A stretch of DNA of 15,572 nucleotides from Actinomycetota bacterium (GCA_005800965.1 SYEA01000017.1:1-15572), one strand, 5' to 3'; shown: positions 6,498 to 13,788, counted from the stretch's first letter. Numbers and translations are program-made. The notes: generated by a model not told the origin, from the sequence alone.

Positions 6498-7544
6498 ATG
6501 AAAAAGTTTCACAAGGTTGTCGCCGCAATGGTGACAGTCATCTCGATATCGGCAATGAGTAGCGGGGCAGTCCTGGCGCTCAAAGCGGGTGACGCTTGCA
6601 CCAAGGCACAACTCAAGAAAAAGAGTGGCACCTTGACATGCACGTTGGATCCCAAGACCAAAAAATACTCATGGGCAGCTGCCACGGCGGCTTCAGTCGT
6701 GGATAAAAAGGGTTGGCCAAAAGAATTGGTCGTAGGTGTCGTTCCGGCCGAGAATGCGGCAACGCAACTTGTGCGGATGAAGAACTTCCTGGATGTGCTT
6801 GGTAAAGAAACAGGGCTACCGGTCAAGTTCTATACGGCAACCGACTATGCCGGGATCATCGAAGCGCAAGTGGCAGGTCGAGTTGATGTGGCCTGGTACG
6901 GCCCATTCTCTTATGTGCTTGCCAAGGCTCGCGGTGGCAAAATCGAGCCATTCGCAGCACCGATTCCATCCGCTACTGGCAAGCCTGGGTACTACGCATA
7001 CGGGATTGCCAAAGGCACGAATACTGCCGTCTCCACGCTCGCCGACTTCAAGGGCAAGAATGTCTGTTTCACCGACGCGGCTTCAACCTCGGGTTACCTG
7101 TACCCGTTGGCTGGTTTGCTGGCAATCGGGCTGCAGTCAAGTGACTACAAGTCCACCTTTGCTGGCGGTCACGACAAGTCGGTTCTGGCTGTGAAGTCGG
7201 GTCAATGCGACGTTGGCTTTGCCTACGACGACATGGTCGACGTCAACCTCATCGAAAAGGGTTTGATTGTCAAGGGAGACGTGAAAGTGGTCTGGAAGAG
7301 CACACCGATCGCCGGGTCACCAATGGCAGTTCGAGTTGACCTGCCGAAGTCACTGCAAACGGTAATCAAGTCGACGATCCTCGGCATGAACGTGCCTTCC
7401 TTTATTCAACGCGGTCTTTGTGCCACCGAGAAAGGTTGCTACATCCTCGAAGACAGTTCGTGGGGCTTTACGCCGGTGAATGACGCTTACTACGACGGCA
7501 TTCGTCAAGTTTGCGAAGCTACACGCTCGAGCAAGTGTAAGTAA
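6498..7544 (+). CDS. phnD: PhnD-type phosphonate/phosphite ABC transporter substrate-binding protein
   Basis: 348 residues. A signal peptide (MKKFHKVVAAM..., cleavage after AVLA at residue 27) is followed by an added segment with Cys34 and Cys48 up to about residue 60, and then the PhnD fold begins at WPKELVVGVVPAENAATQL. Family marks are YTATDYAGIIEAQVAGRVDVAWYGPFSYVLA, ADFKGKNVCFTDAASTSGYLYP, GGHDKSVLAVKSGQCDVGFAYDD in the usual order. The protein captures phosphonate (or phosphite/phosphate) outside the membrane for PhnC/PhnE. Because the signal has no lipobox cysteine, it is predicted to be released or held by other means, unlike most actinobacterial binding proteins, which are lipoproteins. 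A good AAGGAG site lies ten bases upstream of the ATG. Confidence 0.93.
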   Translation: MKKFHKVVAAMVTVISISAMSSGAVLALKAGDACTKAQLKKKSGTLTCTLDPKTKKYSWAAATAASVVDKKGWPKELVVGVVPAENAATQLVRMKNFLDVLGKETGLPVKFYTATDYAGIIEAQVAGRVDVAWYGPFSYVLAKARGGKIEPFAAPIPSATGKPGYYAYGIAKGTNTAVSTLADFKGKNVCFTDAASTSGYLYPLAGLLAIGLQSSDYKSTFAGGHDKSVLAVKSGQCDVGFAYDDMVDVNLIEKGLIVKGDVKVVWKSTPIAGSPMAVRVDLPKSLQTVIKSTILGMNVPSFIQRGLCATEKGCYILEDSSWGFTPVNDAYYDGIRQVCEATRSSKCK

Positions 7545-7552
7545 CACCACAC

Positions 7553-8401
7553 ATGCAAGATTCTTCCACCAGTGGGGCTGACCCCCTCATCAGCCTCACT
7601 GGTGTTTCGAAGCGGTTTCCGAATGGGACCCTCGCGCTCGACAACGTTGACCTCAATATTCCCCGCGGGCAGTTGCTCTCACTGATCGGGCTTTCGGGCT
7701 CCGGGAAGTCGACGTTGATGCGTCACTTGAACGGGCTCCATCGTCCGACCTCTGGTGTCGTCAAGGTCATGGGTGTCGAGGTGTCATCAGCGTCAAATCG
7801 ACAGTTACGCGGGGTGCGCAAAAACATCGGGTTTGTGTTCCAACAGTTTGGTCTTGTGGGTCGAGCGACCTGCCTCGAAAACGTTCTAACCGGCGCACTC
7901 GGGCGGCTCAATGGCCCGCGGTACGGCGTTTGGTCGTACCCAAAGCAGTTGCGCTCGGAGGCATTTGATCATCTCGAGCGCGTCGGGCTGGTGAACCAGG
8001 CCTACCAACGTGCCGACACCCTGTCTGGTGGTCAGATGCAGCGTGTGGCGATTGCGCGCAGCCTCATGCAACAGCCACAAATCATGCTTGCCGACGAACC
8101 GGTTGCCTCTCTTGACCCCGAGTCGAGCGCGCAAGTGCTCGACCTGCTTTTGAAGGTAGCGGTCGAAGAACAAATGACCGTAATCGTCACCCTGCATCAG
8201 GTGGAATTGGCGCTCGGCTGGGCGACCCGCATCGTCGGCTTGCGTGATGGTCGAGTCGTGCTTGATCGCGACGCCACGACCCTCAAACAAGAAGACGCAA
8301 TGGAGGTCTACCAACGCGTCGACAAGAGTCTTGACCCAGATGTTGCGCGTCGCCCAGACGCTTCTGGGGTCACTCAACGTTCTGTGCAAGTCGCGCCGTG
8401 A
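7553..8401 (+). CDS. phnC: PhnC, phosphonate ABC transporter ATP-binding protein
   Basis: 282 residues with all ABC ATPase motifs: Walker A GLSGSGKST at 46-54, Q-loop VFQQFGLV, signature LSGGQMQRVAIARSL, Walker B IMLADEPVASLDP and switch His in VTLHQVELA. The family-typical GLVGRATCLENVLTGALGRL segment follows the Q-loop, as in PhnC. It energises import together with the double permease encoded next. The start lies eight bases after the phnD stop without a strong Shine-Dalgarno, and the end overlaps the phnE start by four bases (GTGA). A C-terminal tail of about 30 residues (after VYQRVDKS) is longer than in many PhnC proteins and ends in a polar sequence of no clear function. Confidence 0.94.
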   Translation: MQDSSTSGADPLISLTGVSKRFPNGTLALDNVDLNIPRGQLLSLIGLSGSGKSTLMRHLNGLHRPTSGVVKVMGVEVSSASNRQLRGVRKNIGFVFQQFGLVGRATCLENVLTGALGRLNGPRYGVWSYPKQLRSEAFDHLERVGLVNQAYQRADTLSGGQMQRVAIARSLMQQPQIMLADEPVASLDPESSAQVLDLLLKVAVEEQMTVIVTLHQVELALGWATRIVGLRDGRVVLDRDATTLKQEDAMEVYQRVDKSLDPDVARRPDASGVTQRSVQVAP

Positions 8402-10092
8402 GTGGCGCTCATGTTGAACCGTTGACAAAAAATCGGGTGGGGCAACCCAAGCAGCCGAAGAATTGGCGCAACCCGACCCTGTTGGCTATCACCATCGGTT
8501 TTGTCGCAGCGACCGCCTGGTCGTGGAACTTCATCGACATGACGCTCCTGACGCTGTTCGGCGGCTTCAGCGACCTGGGAAATCTCCTGGTCTACATGTT
8601 TCCGCCAATCTTTGATAATTTCCCCGAGGCCTTGCGGGCAACGATTGAAACGATCTGGATGGCACTCATCGGCACGACGATCGCCGTTGTGCTCAGTGTG
8701 CCACTGGCTTTTTTGGCTGCCCGTAACACGTCGCCCCATCCGCTGGTTTTTGCGGTCGCCCGGGGTGTCATCACTCTGACGCGTGCGGTTCCAACACTGG
8801 TGCTGGCAGCCGTATTTTCCATCTCGCTGGGTATCGGACCCTTTCCGGGAATCGTCGCGCTGGGCCTTCACTCGGTTGGCATGGTCGGCAAATTGTTCAC
8901 AGAGGCAATCGAAAGCACGGAGTTTGCCCCACGGGAGGCGGTGTTGTCCACGGGTGCCGGTAAGTGGCAGACCATTCTGGCGACGATCATTCCGCAGATC
9001 ATTCCGTCGTGCATCGGTACGGCGCTGTACCGGCTCGATATAAATCTACGCGAGTCTGCCGTGCTCGGGTTCGTCGGTGCTGGCGGCGTCGGATTTCTCA
9101 TCCAGAGCGAGTTGCGTGGTCTTGACTACCAGCGTGCGATCAGTGCAGTGTCGGTCATCTTCATCACCATCACCCTGATTGAGTTGATTTCGACCCGTCT
9201 GCGTGCGTCGATCATCGGCGACCATCTGTCGACGCCGACCAATCAAAATGTCCGTTCGCTGGCCCGCATGGCTCGCGATCAGCGGCTCATTGAAGCTGCA
9301 ATCTCGACCCGCCGCCTCACACCACCGTGGATCTACGAGCGAATTTTGCGAGTCGGCACCGGGTTGATGTTCCTGTCGCTGCTGGTGGTTGCGCTGATCA
9401 CGATTGACATGCCGATCATTTCGGCATATAAGTACGGCGACGATCTTGTGCGCAGTATTGGGCGCCTCTATCCGCCGGACTTTACCTACGCGCGGGCCGA
9501 ACTCATTCAGGGCATGCTCGAGACGACTGCAATCGGCTTTACCGCCACACTGCTCGGGCTCGTGGTTGCGATTCCACTGGGTATCTTGTCGGCGCGCAAC
9601 ATCATCCTTCGGCGTTCGGTGGTACTGCTTTCGCGCGGGGTGCTGCTACTGATTCGTGGGTTGCCTGAGTTGATTGTTGCAGTTCTTTTCGTTGCCGCGA
9701 TGGGCCTTGGGCCAGTACCTGGAACTCTGGCGTTGACGATTGGTACGGCCACATTCATGGCCAAACTGATCGGTGATGCGTTGGAAGAAGTGCAGGAAGC
9801 GCCACGCGAGGGAGTATCCGCTACGGGTGCCACACGTGTTCAAGAATTCATATCGGCGGTGTTGCCCCAAGCCCTTCCCAATTTGGTGAGCCAAACGCTC
9901 TACATGCTTGACGTGAATCTTCGTTCGTCGACGGTGCTCGGCATTGTCGGTGGTGGTGGCATCGGCTTTTTGTTGCTCGGCTCAATCCGAGTGCTTGACG
10001 AGGCGACGGTGGGTGCGATCATCATCACCATCTTCGTGTTGGTCTACGCGATTGAGTTGCTGGGTACCTTCATCCGCTGGATGGTCGAGTAG
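8398..10092 (+). CDS. phnE: PhnE double permease (two fused phosphonate permease domains)
   Basis: 564 residues, about twice a normal PhnE. Each half carries a binding-protein-dependent permease domain with an EAA loop: EAIESTEFAPREAVLSTGAG starting at residue 169, and DALEEVQEAPREGVSATGAT starting at residue 460. Both halves also share a GIGPFPG / GLGPVPG turn, a VPLAFLAARNTS / IPLGILSARNII segment and LDINLRESAVLGFVGAGGVG / LDVNLRSSTVLGIVGGGGIG, so it is an internal duplication of phnE rather than a fusion with something else. Multiple hydrophobic segments are present in each half. The start is GTG at 8398 inside the phnC stop. One polypeptide would supply both membrane subunits of the transporter, with PhnC as the ATPase. 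Confidence 0.93.
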   Translation: MSGAHVEPLTKNRVGQPKQPKNWRNPTLLAITIGFVAATAWSWNFIDMTLLTLFGGFSDLGNLLVYMFPPIFDNFPEALRATIETIWMALIGTTIAVVLSVPLAFLAARNTSPHPLVFAVARGVITLTRAVPTLVLAAVFSISLGIGPFPGIVALGLHSVGMVGKLFTEAIESTEFAPREAVLSTGAGKWQTILATIIPQIIPSCIGTALYRLDINLRESAVLGFVGAGGVGFLIQSELRGLDYQRAISAVSVIFITITLIELISTRLRASIIGDHLSTPTNQNVRSLARMARDQRLIEAAISTRRLTPPWIYERILRVGTGLMFLSLLVVALITIDMPIISAYKYGDDLVRSIGRLYPPDFTYARAELIQGMLETTAIGFTATLLGLVVAIPLGILSARNIILRRSVVLLSRGVLLLIRGLPELIVAVLFVAAMGLGPVPGTLALTIGTATFMAKLIGDALEEVQEAPREGVSATGATRVQEFISAVLPQALPNLVSQTLYMLDVNLRSSTVLGIVGGGGIGFLLLGSIRVLDEATVGAIIITIFVLVYAIELLGTFIRWMVE

Positions 10093-10124
10093 TCACCACT
10101 GATTTCGCCAACTGACACGGGTAC

Positions 10125-10346
10125 TTAGCCGCGCCGTTCCCAGCAGCCCTTGTGCCAATGCCGGCGCAGGTCGGGGGCGTCACGCGGTACGCACACAACG
10201 TGGCCGGTGCCCTTGGCAATAGTGCGGTGGCACCCCGGGCAAACGTATTCTTTGTGCGCTTCGTACGGCTGCACGCGCCGCACTTCGACGGGCCCGTACA
10301 GGCCGTCCCACATTGATGGCGTGTTGGTCGAGCGACGGCGAGTCAC
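10125..10346 (-). CDS. Small zinc-binding protein (actinobacterial CxxCH...HWHKxCW family)
   Basis: 73 residues from a GTG start. The core is EYVCPGCHRTIAKGTGHVV followed by RRHWHKGCWERRG, giving a CxxCH...HWHKxxCW arrangement that looks like a zinc site. Proteins of this layout occur widely in actinobacteria under the uninformative label 'ATP/GTP-binding protein'; the real function is unknown to me and no nucleotide-binding motif is visible. The GTG overlaps the stop of the upstream 36-codon gene by four bases (GTGA), which supports this start and indicates coupled translation. It converges on phnE with a 32-base gap that holds no clear terminator. Confidence 0.75.
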   Translation of the reverse strand: MTRRRSTNTPSMWDGLYGPVEVRRVQPYEAHKEYVCPGCHRTIAKGTGHVVCVPRDAPDLRRHWHKGCWERRG

Positions 10347-10453
10347 GCCAGAAAGGCCCAGACCACAAGAGCGCTGATGACCGTCAATGCACCCACGATG
10401 ACGGCATAGTCAAGCGGAGTCGCTTTGTATTTGCGGTGCGGATCGAAACCCAT
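10343..10453 (-). CDS. Small single-pass membrane protein, 36 residues
   Basis: A 36-codon frame from ATG at 10453 to TGA at 10343. It starts MGFDPHRKYKATPLDYAVIV and continues as a hydrophobic helix (about residues 16-35) with one Trp near the end, finishing in AFLA. A basic N-terminal arm followed by one transmembrane segment predicts a cytoplasmic N-terminus. The frame is followed directly by the zinc-protein gene through a GTGA overlap, which is strong context for it being real. I recall similar short proteins beginning with MG-DPHRK in actinobacteria but cannot verify that here. Function unknown. Confidence 0.65.
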   Translation of the reverse strand: MGFDPHRKYKATPLDYAVIVGALTVISALVVWAFLA

Positions 10454-10473
10454 CCAGTAAGTATCGTCGGTAT

Positions 10474-11250
10474 ATGGCCGATATCGAAGTCACACGGGCC
10501 GATGCCATAGCGACGGTCACCCTCAATCGCCCGCACCGCAAAAATGCCGTGACGGGTGACATGTGGGCCCAACTTGCTGAAACTTTCCGCAGCCTTTCTG
10601 CAGATGCCGATATTCGTTGTGTTGTCATCACCGGCGCAGGTGGCGAGTTCTGCTCGGGTGCCGATCTGGCAGCACGAGAGGGCAGCGGCCGCCCCGTGCA
10701 TCAACTGGCGGCGATGCGCTCGGTCAACGATGCTGCACTTGCGTTGCATCGCATGCCCCAGCCCACCATTGCCAAAGTGCGCGGTGTTGCTGTTGGTGCT
10801 GGCTGCAACATGGCGTTGGGTTGCGACTTGGTGGTGGCGAGTGAGAATGCTCGATTCAGCGAAATTTTCGCCAAACGCGGGTTGTCGGTCGACTTCGGCG
10901 GCACCTGGTTGTTGCCACGGCGAGTTGGTCTGCACCGTGCGAAAGAATTGGCTTTGTTCGGCGACATTATTTCGGCTGCTGACGCCAGCGAAATGGGGCT
11001 CGTTAATCGTGTGCTGCCCGACAGCGAACTCGATGCGTTCGTCGATGGTTGGGCACGTCGCCTTGCTGCAGGGCCGCCGATTGCGCTGGCACTCACCAAG
11101 CGGATGTTGAACAACGCGATGAACGTGACGATGGAAGAAGCGCTCGACGACGAAGGCGCCGCGCAAACCGTCAACTTTGGCACCAAAGACACGATTGAGG
11201 CAATGTCGGCCTTTACCGAAAAGCGGGAGCCAAAATTCAAGGGCTACTAA
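10474..11250 (+). CDS. Enoyl-CoA hydratase/isomerase family protein
   Basis: 258 residues, the normal crotonase length. The oxyanion-hole segments are visible: GAGGEFCSGADLA and VRGVAVGAGCNMALGCDLVV. The two catalytic glutamates of classical hydratase (rat Glu144 and Glu164) align with Asn112 and Phe132 here, while GLSVDFGGTWLLPRRVG carries Asp140 at the place of the PaaG isomerase aspartate. An isomerase or another crotonase reaction on an acyl-CoA is therefore more likely than plain hydration. It acts in the cytoplasm on fatty or aromatic acyl-CoA; the neighbours give no pathway. The start is 20 bases from the divergent 36-codon gene and lacks a clear Shine-Dalgarno. Confidence 0.85.
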   Translation: MADIEVTRADAIATVTLNRPHRKNAVTGDMWAQLAETFRSLSADADIRCVVITGAGGEFCSGADLAAREGSGRPVHQLAAMRSVNDAALALHRMPQPTIAKVRGVAVGAGCNMALGCDLVVASENARFSEIFAKRGLSVDFGGTWLLPRRVGLHRAKELALFGDIISAADASEMGLVNRVLPDSELDAFVDGWARRLAAGPPIALALTKRMLNNAMNVTMEEALDDEGAAQTVNFGTKDTIEAMSAFTEKREPKFKGY

Positions 11251-11258
11251 TCGGGTTC

Positions 11259-11894
11259 GTGGCGGCCTTGTCGCTCGTTGCGCCGTTTGTCGACGAAGGT
11301 GACGGCATCGACGAAGAAGGTGGCACTGAGACGTCCGAGCTGCTCATTATCGAGTCGGCTGTTACCACTGTGCCGGCGTCGTGCATCACCCCCGTGCCGT
11401 TGCGCAGTGTGTTTGTCGGTGAAGTAGCGCAAATTGAGGCGAACTTCGTGCTGTATGAAGTGGTGTCAGAGCGGTACGGCACCATAGCCGAGTTGCTGCG
11501 TGATGGCGTGTTAACCGTGCGGTACCCAATTGATGACGTGAAGTATCTCGCGACGGGTGAACGCTTCTTGGTGGGTGCTGTTGCTGCACTGTCGGGAATT
11601 CGTGGCGACACGCCCGTGCTCGAGTCGAAAGTGCGTGTGCAGCCCGACATGTTTGGTGGTGACGCAGTTGCAGCGGCGCAACGAGTGTCGTGCCCCGACT
11701 ATCGCGACCCAGTGCGCACGTTGCTCGTCAACGGCGACTCGATTGACACCGGCATCTTGCGGCCGCTACTGGGCGATCGGCCGGGGCTCTTGCGCGTGGC
11801 GCTGGTGCCGCTTGGCGTGGGTCTGGGCTTGTTGTTTTTGTTGGCAGCGACGCGTTATTTGTTGACCGGTGCTATCCGCGGAATGCGGAAGTAG
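11259..11894 (+). CDS. Unrecognised membrane-anchored protein, start uncertain
   Basis: 211 residues if the first GTG (11259) is used. I do not recognise a family. Layout: a short hydrophobic start, an acidic linker (DEGDGIDEEGG), a mixed domain with beta-like segments (RSVFVGEVAQIEANFVLYEV, TVRYPIDDVKYLATGERFLV) and two cysteines (Cys42 and Cys145), then a transmembrane helix at about 180-203 and a basic end (RGMRK). This fits a protein whose domain lies outside the membrane with a cytoplasmic tail. The hydrophobic N-terminus continues upstream of the GTG in frame (GLLIGF precedes VAALSLVAPFV), hinting at a start near 11235. The gene follows the enoyl-CoA gene by eight bases and its end overlaps the convergent rpe by 23 bases. 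Confidence 0.6.
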   Translation: MAALSLVAPFVDEGDGIDEEGGTETSELLIIESAVTTVPASCITPVPLRSVFVGEVAQIEANFVLYEVVSERYGTIAELLRDGVLTVRYPIDDVKYLATGERFLVGAVAALSGIRGDTPVLESKVRVQPDMFGGDAVAAAQRVSCPDYRDPVRTLLVNGDSIDTGILRPLLGDRPGLLRVALVPLGVGLGLLFLLAATRYLLTGAIRGMRK

Positions 11895-12555
11895 CCAGCC
11901 CGCGCAATTCGCCCACTGCGTGCCCGAGGCCCTCTTTGTCGCGAAAGAGCGCGCTGCCAGCAATCAACACGTTGGCACCAGCGCTAGCCGCACCTTCGAT
12001 GGTCGTCGGCGAAATGCCGCCGTCAACTTCAAGGTCGACGGTGTCGCTGCGGCCGGCGCGATTGATCATGTCGCGCACGATGCGAATCTTGGGTTCCATC
12101 GTCTTGATGTACGACTGACCACCGAAACCTGGGTTCACCGTCATGACCAACACCAAGTCGACGAGGTCGAGCACGTTGGCAATTTCGTCGGGCGCAGTTG
12201 ACGGGTTGAGCGCAACGGCAGCAGTGGCGCCAAGTTCGCGAATATTGCCGAGTGTGCGGTGCAGGTGGTCGCAGGCCTCGGCGTGCACGATGAGGCGTTG
12301 GCAACCCGCTTCGACATATCGCTTGGCCATCACATCGGGCGTCAACACCATGAGGTGCGCTTCGAACGGTTTCTTGGTGAGGTGCCGCGTCGATGCAATT
12401 ACATCAGGCCCAAACGTGAGGTTGGGCACGAATTGCCCGTCCATGACATCCCACTGAATGAGGTCAACGCCAGCGGCATCTAGTGCGGTGATTGCTTCAC
12501 CGAGTTTGGAGAAATCCACGGGCAACACCGACGGAGCGATTTGCACAGGCCGCAT
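11872..12555 (-). CDS. rpe: Ribulose-phosphate 3-epimerase
   Basis: 227 residues, full length for Rpe, a TIM barrel that interconverts ribulose 5-phosphate and xylulose 5-phosphate in the pentose phosphate pathway. Recognisable blocks: IAPSVLPVDFSKLGEAI, WDVMDGQFVPNLTFGPDV (catalytic Asp36), AHLMVLTPD (His67 metal ligand), VLVMTVNPGFGGQSYI, LEVDGGIS (Asp178) and a phosphate-binding IAGSALF. The first metal ligand, His in the usual HxDVMDG, is Gln34 here. The ATG at 12555 lies nine bases after a TAGGCT box on the minus strand and has no strong Shine-Dalgarno. The 3' end overlaps the convergent upstream gene by 23 bases. Confidence 0.93.
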   Translation of the reverse strand: MRPVQIAPSVLPVDFSKLGEAITALDAAGVDLIQWDVMDGQFVPNLTFGPDVIASTRHLTKKPFEAHLMVLTPDVMAKRYVEAGCQRLIVHAEACDHLHRTLGNIRELGATAAVALNPSTAPDEIANVLDLVDLVLVMTVNPGFGGQSYIKTMEPKIRIVRDMINRAGRSDTVDLEVDGGISPTTIEGAASAGANVLIAGSALFRDKEGLGHAVGELRGLATSAFRG

Positions 12556-12564
12556 GCTGTTTCA

Positions 12565-12574
12565 AGCCTAGGGT
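12565..12574. promoter_or_regulatory. Overlapping divergent -10 boxes between rpe and the RNA methyltransferase gene
   Basis: In the 27-base gap between the two start codons the sequence AGCCTAGGGT holds TAGGGT on the plus strand (12569-12574, eight bases before GTG 12583) and TAGGCT on the minus strand (12570-12565, nine bases before ATG 12555). The two boxes share the central TA. Both genes would be leaderless. Confidence 0.45.
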
Positions 12575-12582
12575 CAATAGCC

Positions 12583-13788
12583 GTGACCAGCCCCGAGACC
12601 TCTGCAGTTGTCGGCGATTCGCGTCAGTTGCAGATCGAACGTCTCGTGGCTGGTGGCGATGCCATGGCTCGCGATGCCGATGGGCGGGTGGTATTTGTCG
12701 AAGGTGCTCTGCCAGGCGAGATCGTAGACGTGGAACTGATTGTCGTGAAACGCGATTTTGCACGGGGGCGTGTGACGGGCATCGTTGCGCCATCACCACA
12801 GCGGGTGCCGCCGCCGTGTGCACACGTGGCCGATGGTTGCGGCGGTTGTGACTGGCAGCATCTGGCGGCCACAGCCCAACACGATGCCAAAGTCGAAGTT
12901 GTTCGCGAAGCCTTCGCCCGCACCGGACGATTGCCTGATGTTGCCATCGTGCGTGGGGCCGCAGTTGCCCACGATGCACTACGCACCACGGTGCGCATGG
13001 CGGTGACTGGCGACGGCAAACTTGGTTTTCGTCGTGCAGCATCACACGACGTGGTGGGCATCGAGCGATGCTTGGTGATGCACCCGCTGTTGGCCCAACT
13101 CGTGAGCAGCATCGGCGTGCGTGGCACGGGCGAAGTCACGTTGCGTTGTGGTGATGCCACCGGTGAGCGTGGCGTGTGGTCGCACGATCGGGCCCGGCTG
13201 CTCGGGTTGCCTGCCGAGGTTGCGGCCGGTGCGAAGGCAATTGTGCACGAAGAAGTCGCCGGCGTGCGACTGCAGGTGTCAATGGAGTCGTTTTTTCAGG
13301 CCTCGCGTGAGGCTGCTGAATTGTTGGTCGAATCAGTTGCCCGCGCTGCACACGGTGCCCTTGACGGCTTTGACGGCCCGGTGGTGGATGCATACGGCGG
13401 GGTGGGGCTCTTCACCGCAACTGTCGTGCCAACTGGTGTGCAAAGTGTGGTGGTGGAATCAAGCGAGTCGGCGTGTGCCGATGCGTATGCCAACCTGCGT
13501 GGCCACAGTGCCGAAGTGGTGCAGGCGCGCTTTGAGCATTGGGTTACTCAGCCAGCAGGTTTGGTGATTGCCGACCCCGCCCGCAGCGGCTTAGGCAAGC
13601 CGGGCGTGGCAACGATTGTCGAAACACGTGCACCACGAGTGGTGCTCGTGTCGTGTGACGCTGTGGCTGCCGCACGCGACGCGCGACTGTTGGTGGATGC
13701 TGGGTACCGACCACTCAGTGTTGAAGTGCTGGATTTGTTTCCGCACACGCACCACACCGAAGTGGTGGCGTCGTACGAACGCAGTTAG
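12583..13788 (+). CDS. TrmA/RlmD-type RNA (uracil-5-)-methyltransferase with TRAM domain and Fe-S cluster
   Basis: 401 residues from GTG 12583. Domains in order: a TRAM RNA-binding domain (about 14-65); an Fe-S motif CX6CX2C at Cys79, Cys86 and Cys89 (DGCGGCDWQH) with a fourth candidate Cys163; and a Rossmann methyltransferase with VDAYGGVGLF at 268-277, ADPARSGLG, the catalytic Cys358 in VLVSCDAVAAARD and the closing DLFPHTHHTEVV. Family members use SAM to make 5-methyluridine in rRNA or tRNA; which RNA is the target here cannot be told. The open frame runs back to a TTG at 12541, but that would cover the rpe start; the GTG is favoured because it follows a TAGGGT box by eight bases. The stop lies one base from the tRNA-Lys 3' end. 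Confidence 0.9.
   Translation: MTSPETSAVVGDSRQLQIERLVAGGDAMARDADGRVVFVEGALPGEIVDVELIVVKRDFARGRVTGIVAPSPQRVPPPCAHVADGCGGCDWQHLAATAQHDAKVEVVREAFARTGRLPDVAIVRGAAVAHDALRTTVRMAVTGDGKLGFRRAASHDVVGIERCLVMHPLLAQLVSSIGVRGTGEVTLRCGDATGERGVWSHDRARLLGLPAEVAAGAKAIVHEEVAGVRLQVSMESFFQASREAAELLVESVARAAHGALDGFDGPVVDAYGGVGLFTATVVPTGVQSVVVESSESACADAYANLRGHSAEVVQARFEHWVTQPAGLVIADPARSGLGKPGVATIVETRAPRVVLVSCDAVAAARDARLLVDAGYRPLSVEVLDLFPHTHHTEVVASYERS

Noticed and set aside
10093..10124. Terminator between phnE and the convergent zinc-protein gene
   Set aside because: No stem with a following T-run can be formed in this gap.
10384..11166. 260-codon antisense frame over the enoyl-CoA gene
   Set aside because: It lies opposite a clear crotonase gene and has low-complexity His/Gln/Arg-rich sequence typical of antisense frames.
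12541..12582. TTG start of the RNA methyltransferase
   Set aside because: Would overlap the divergent rpe start; the GTG at 12583 follows a suitable -10 box and keeps the full TRAM domain.
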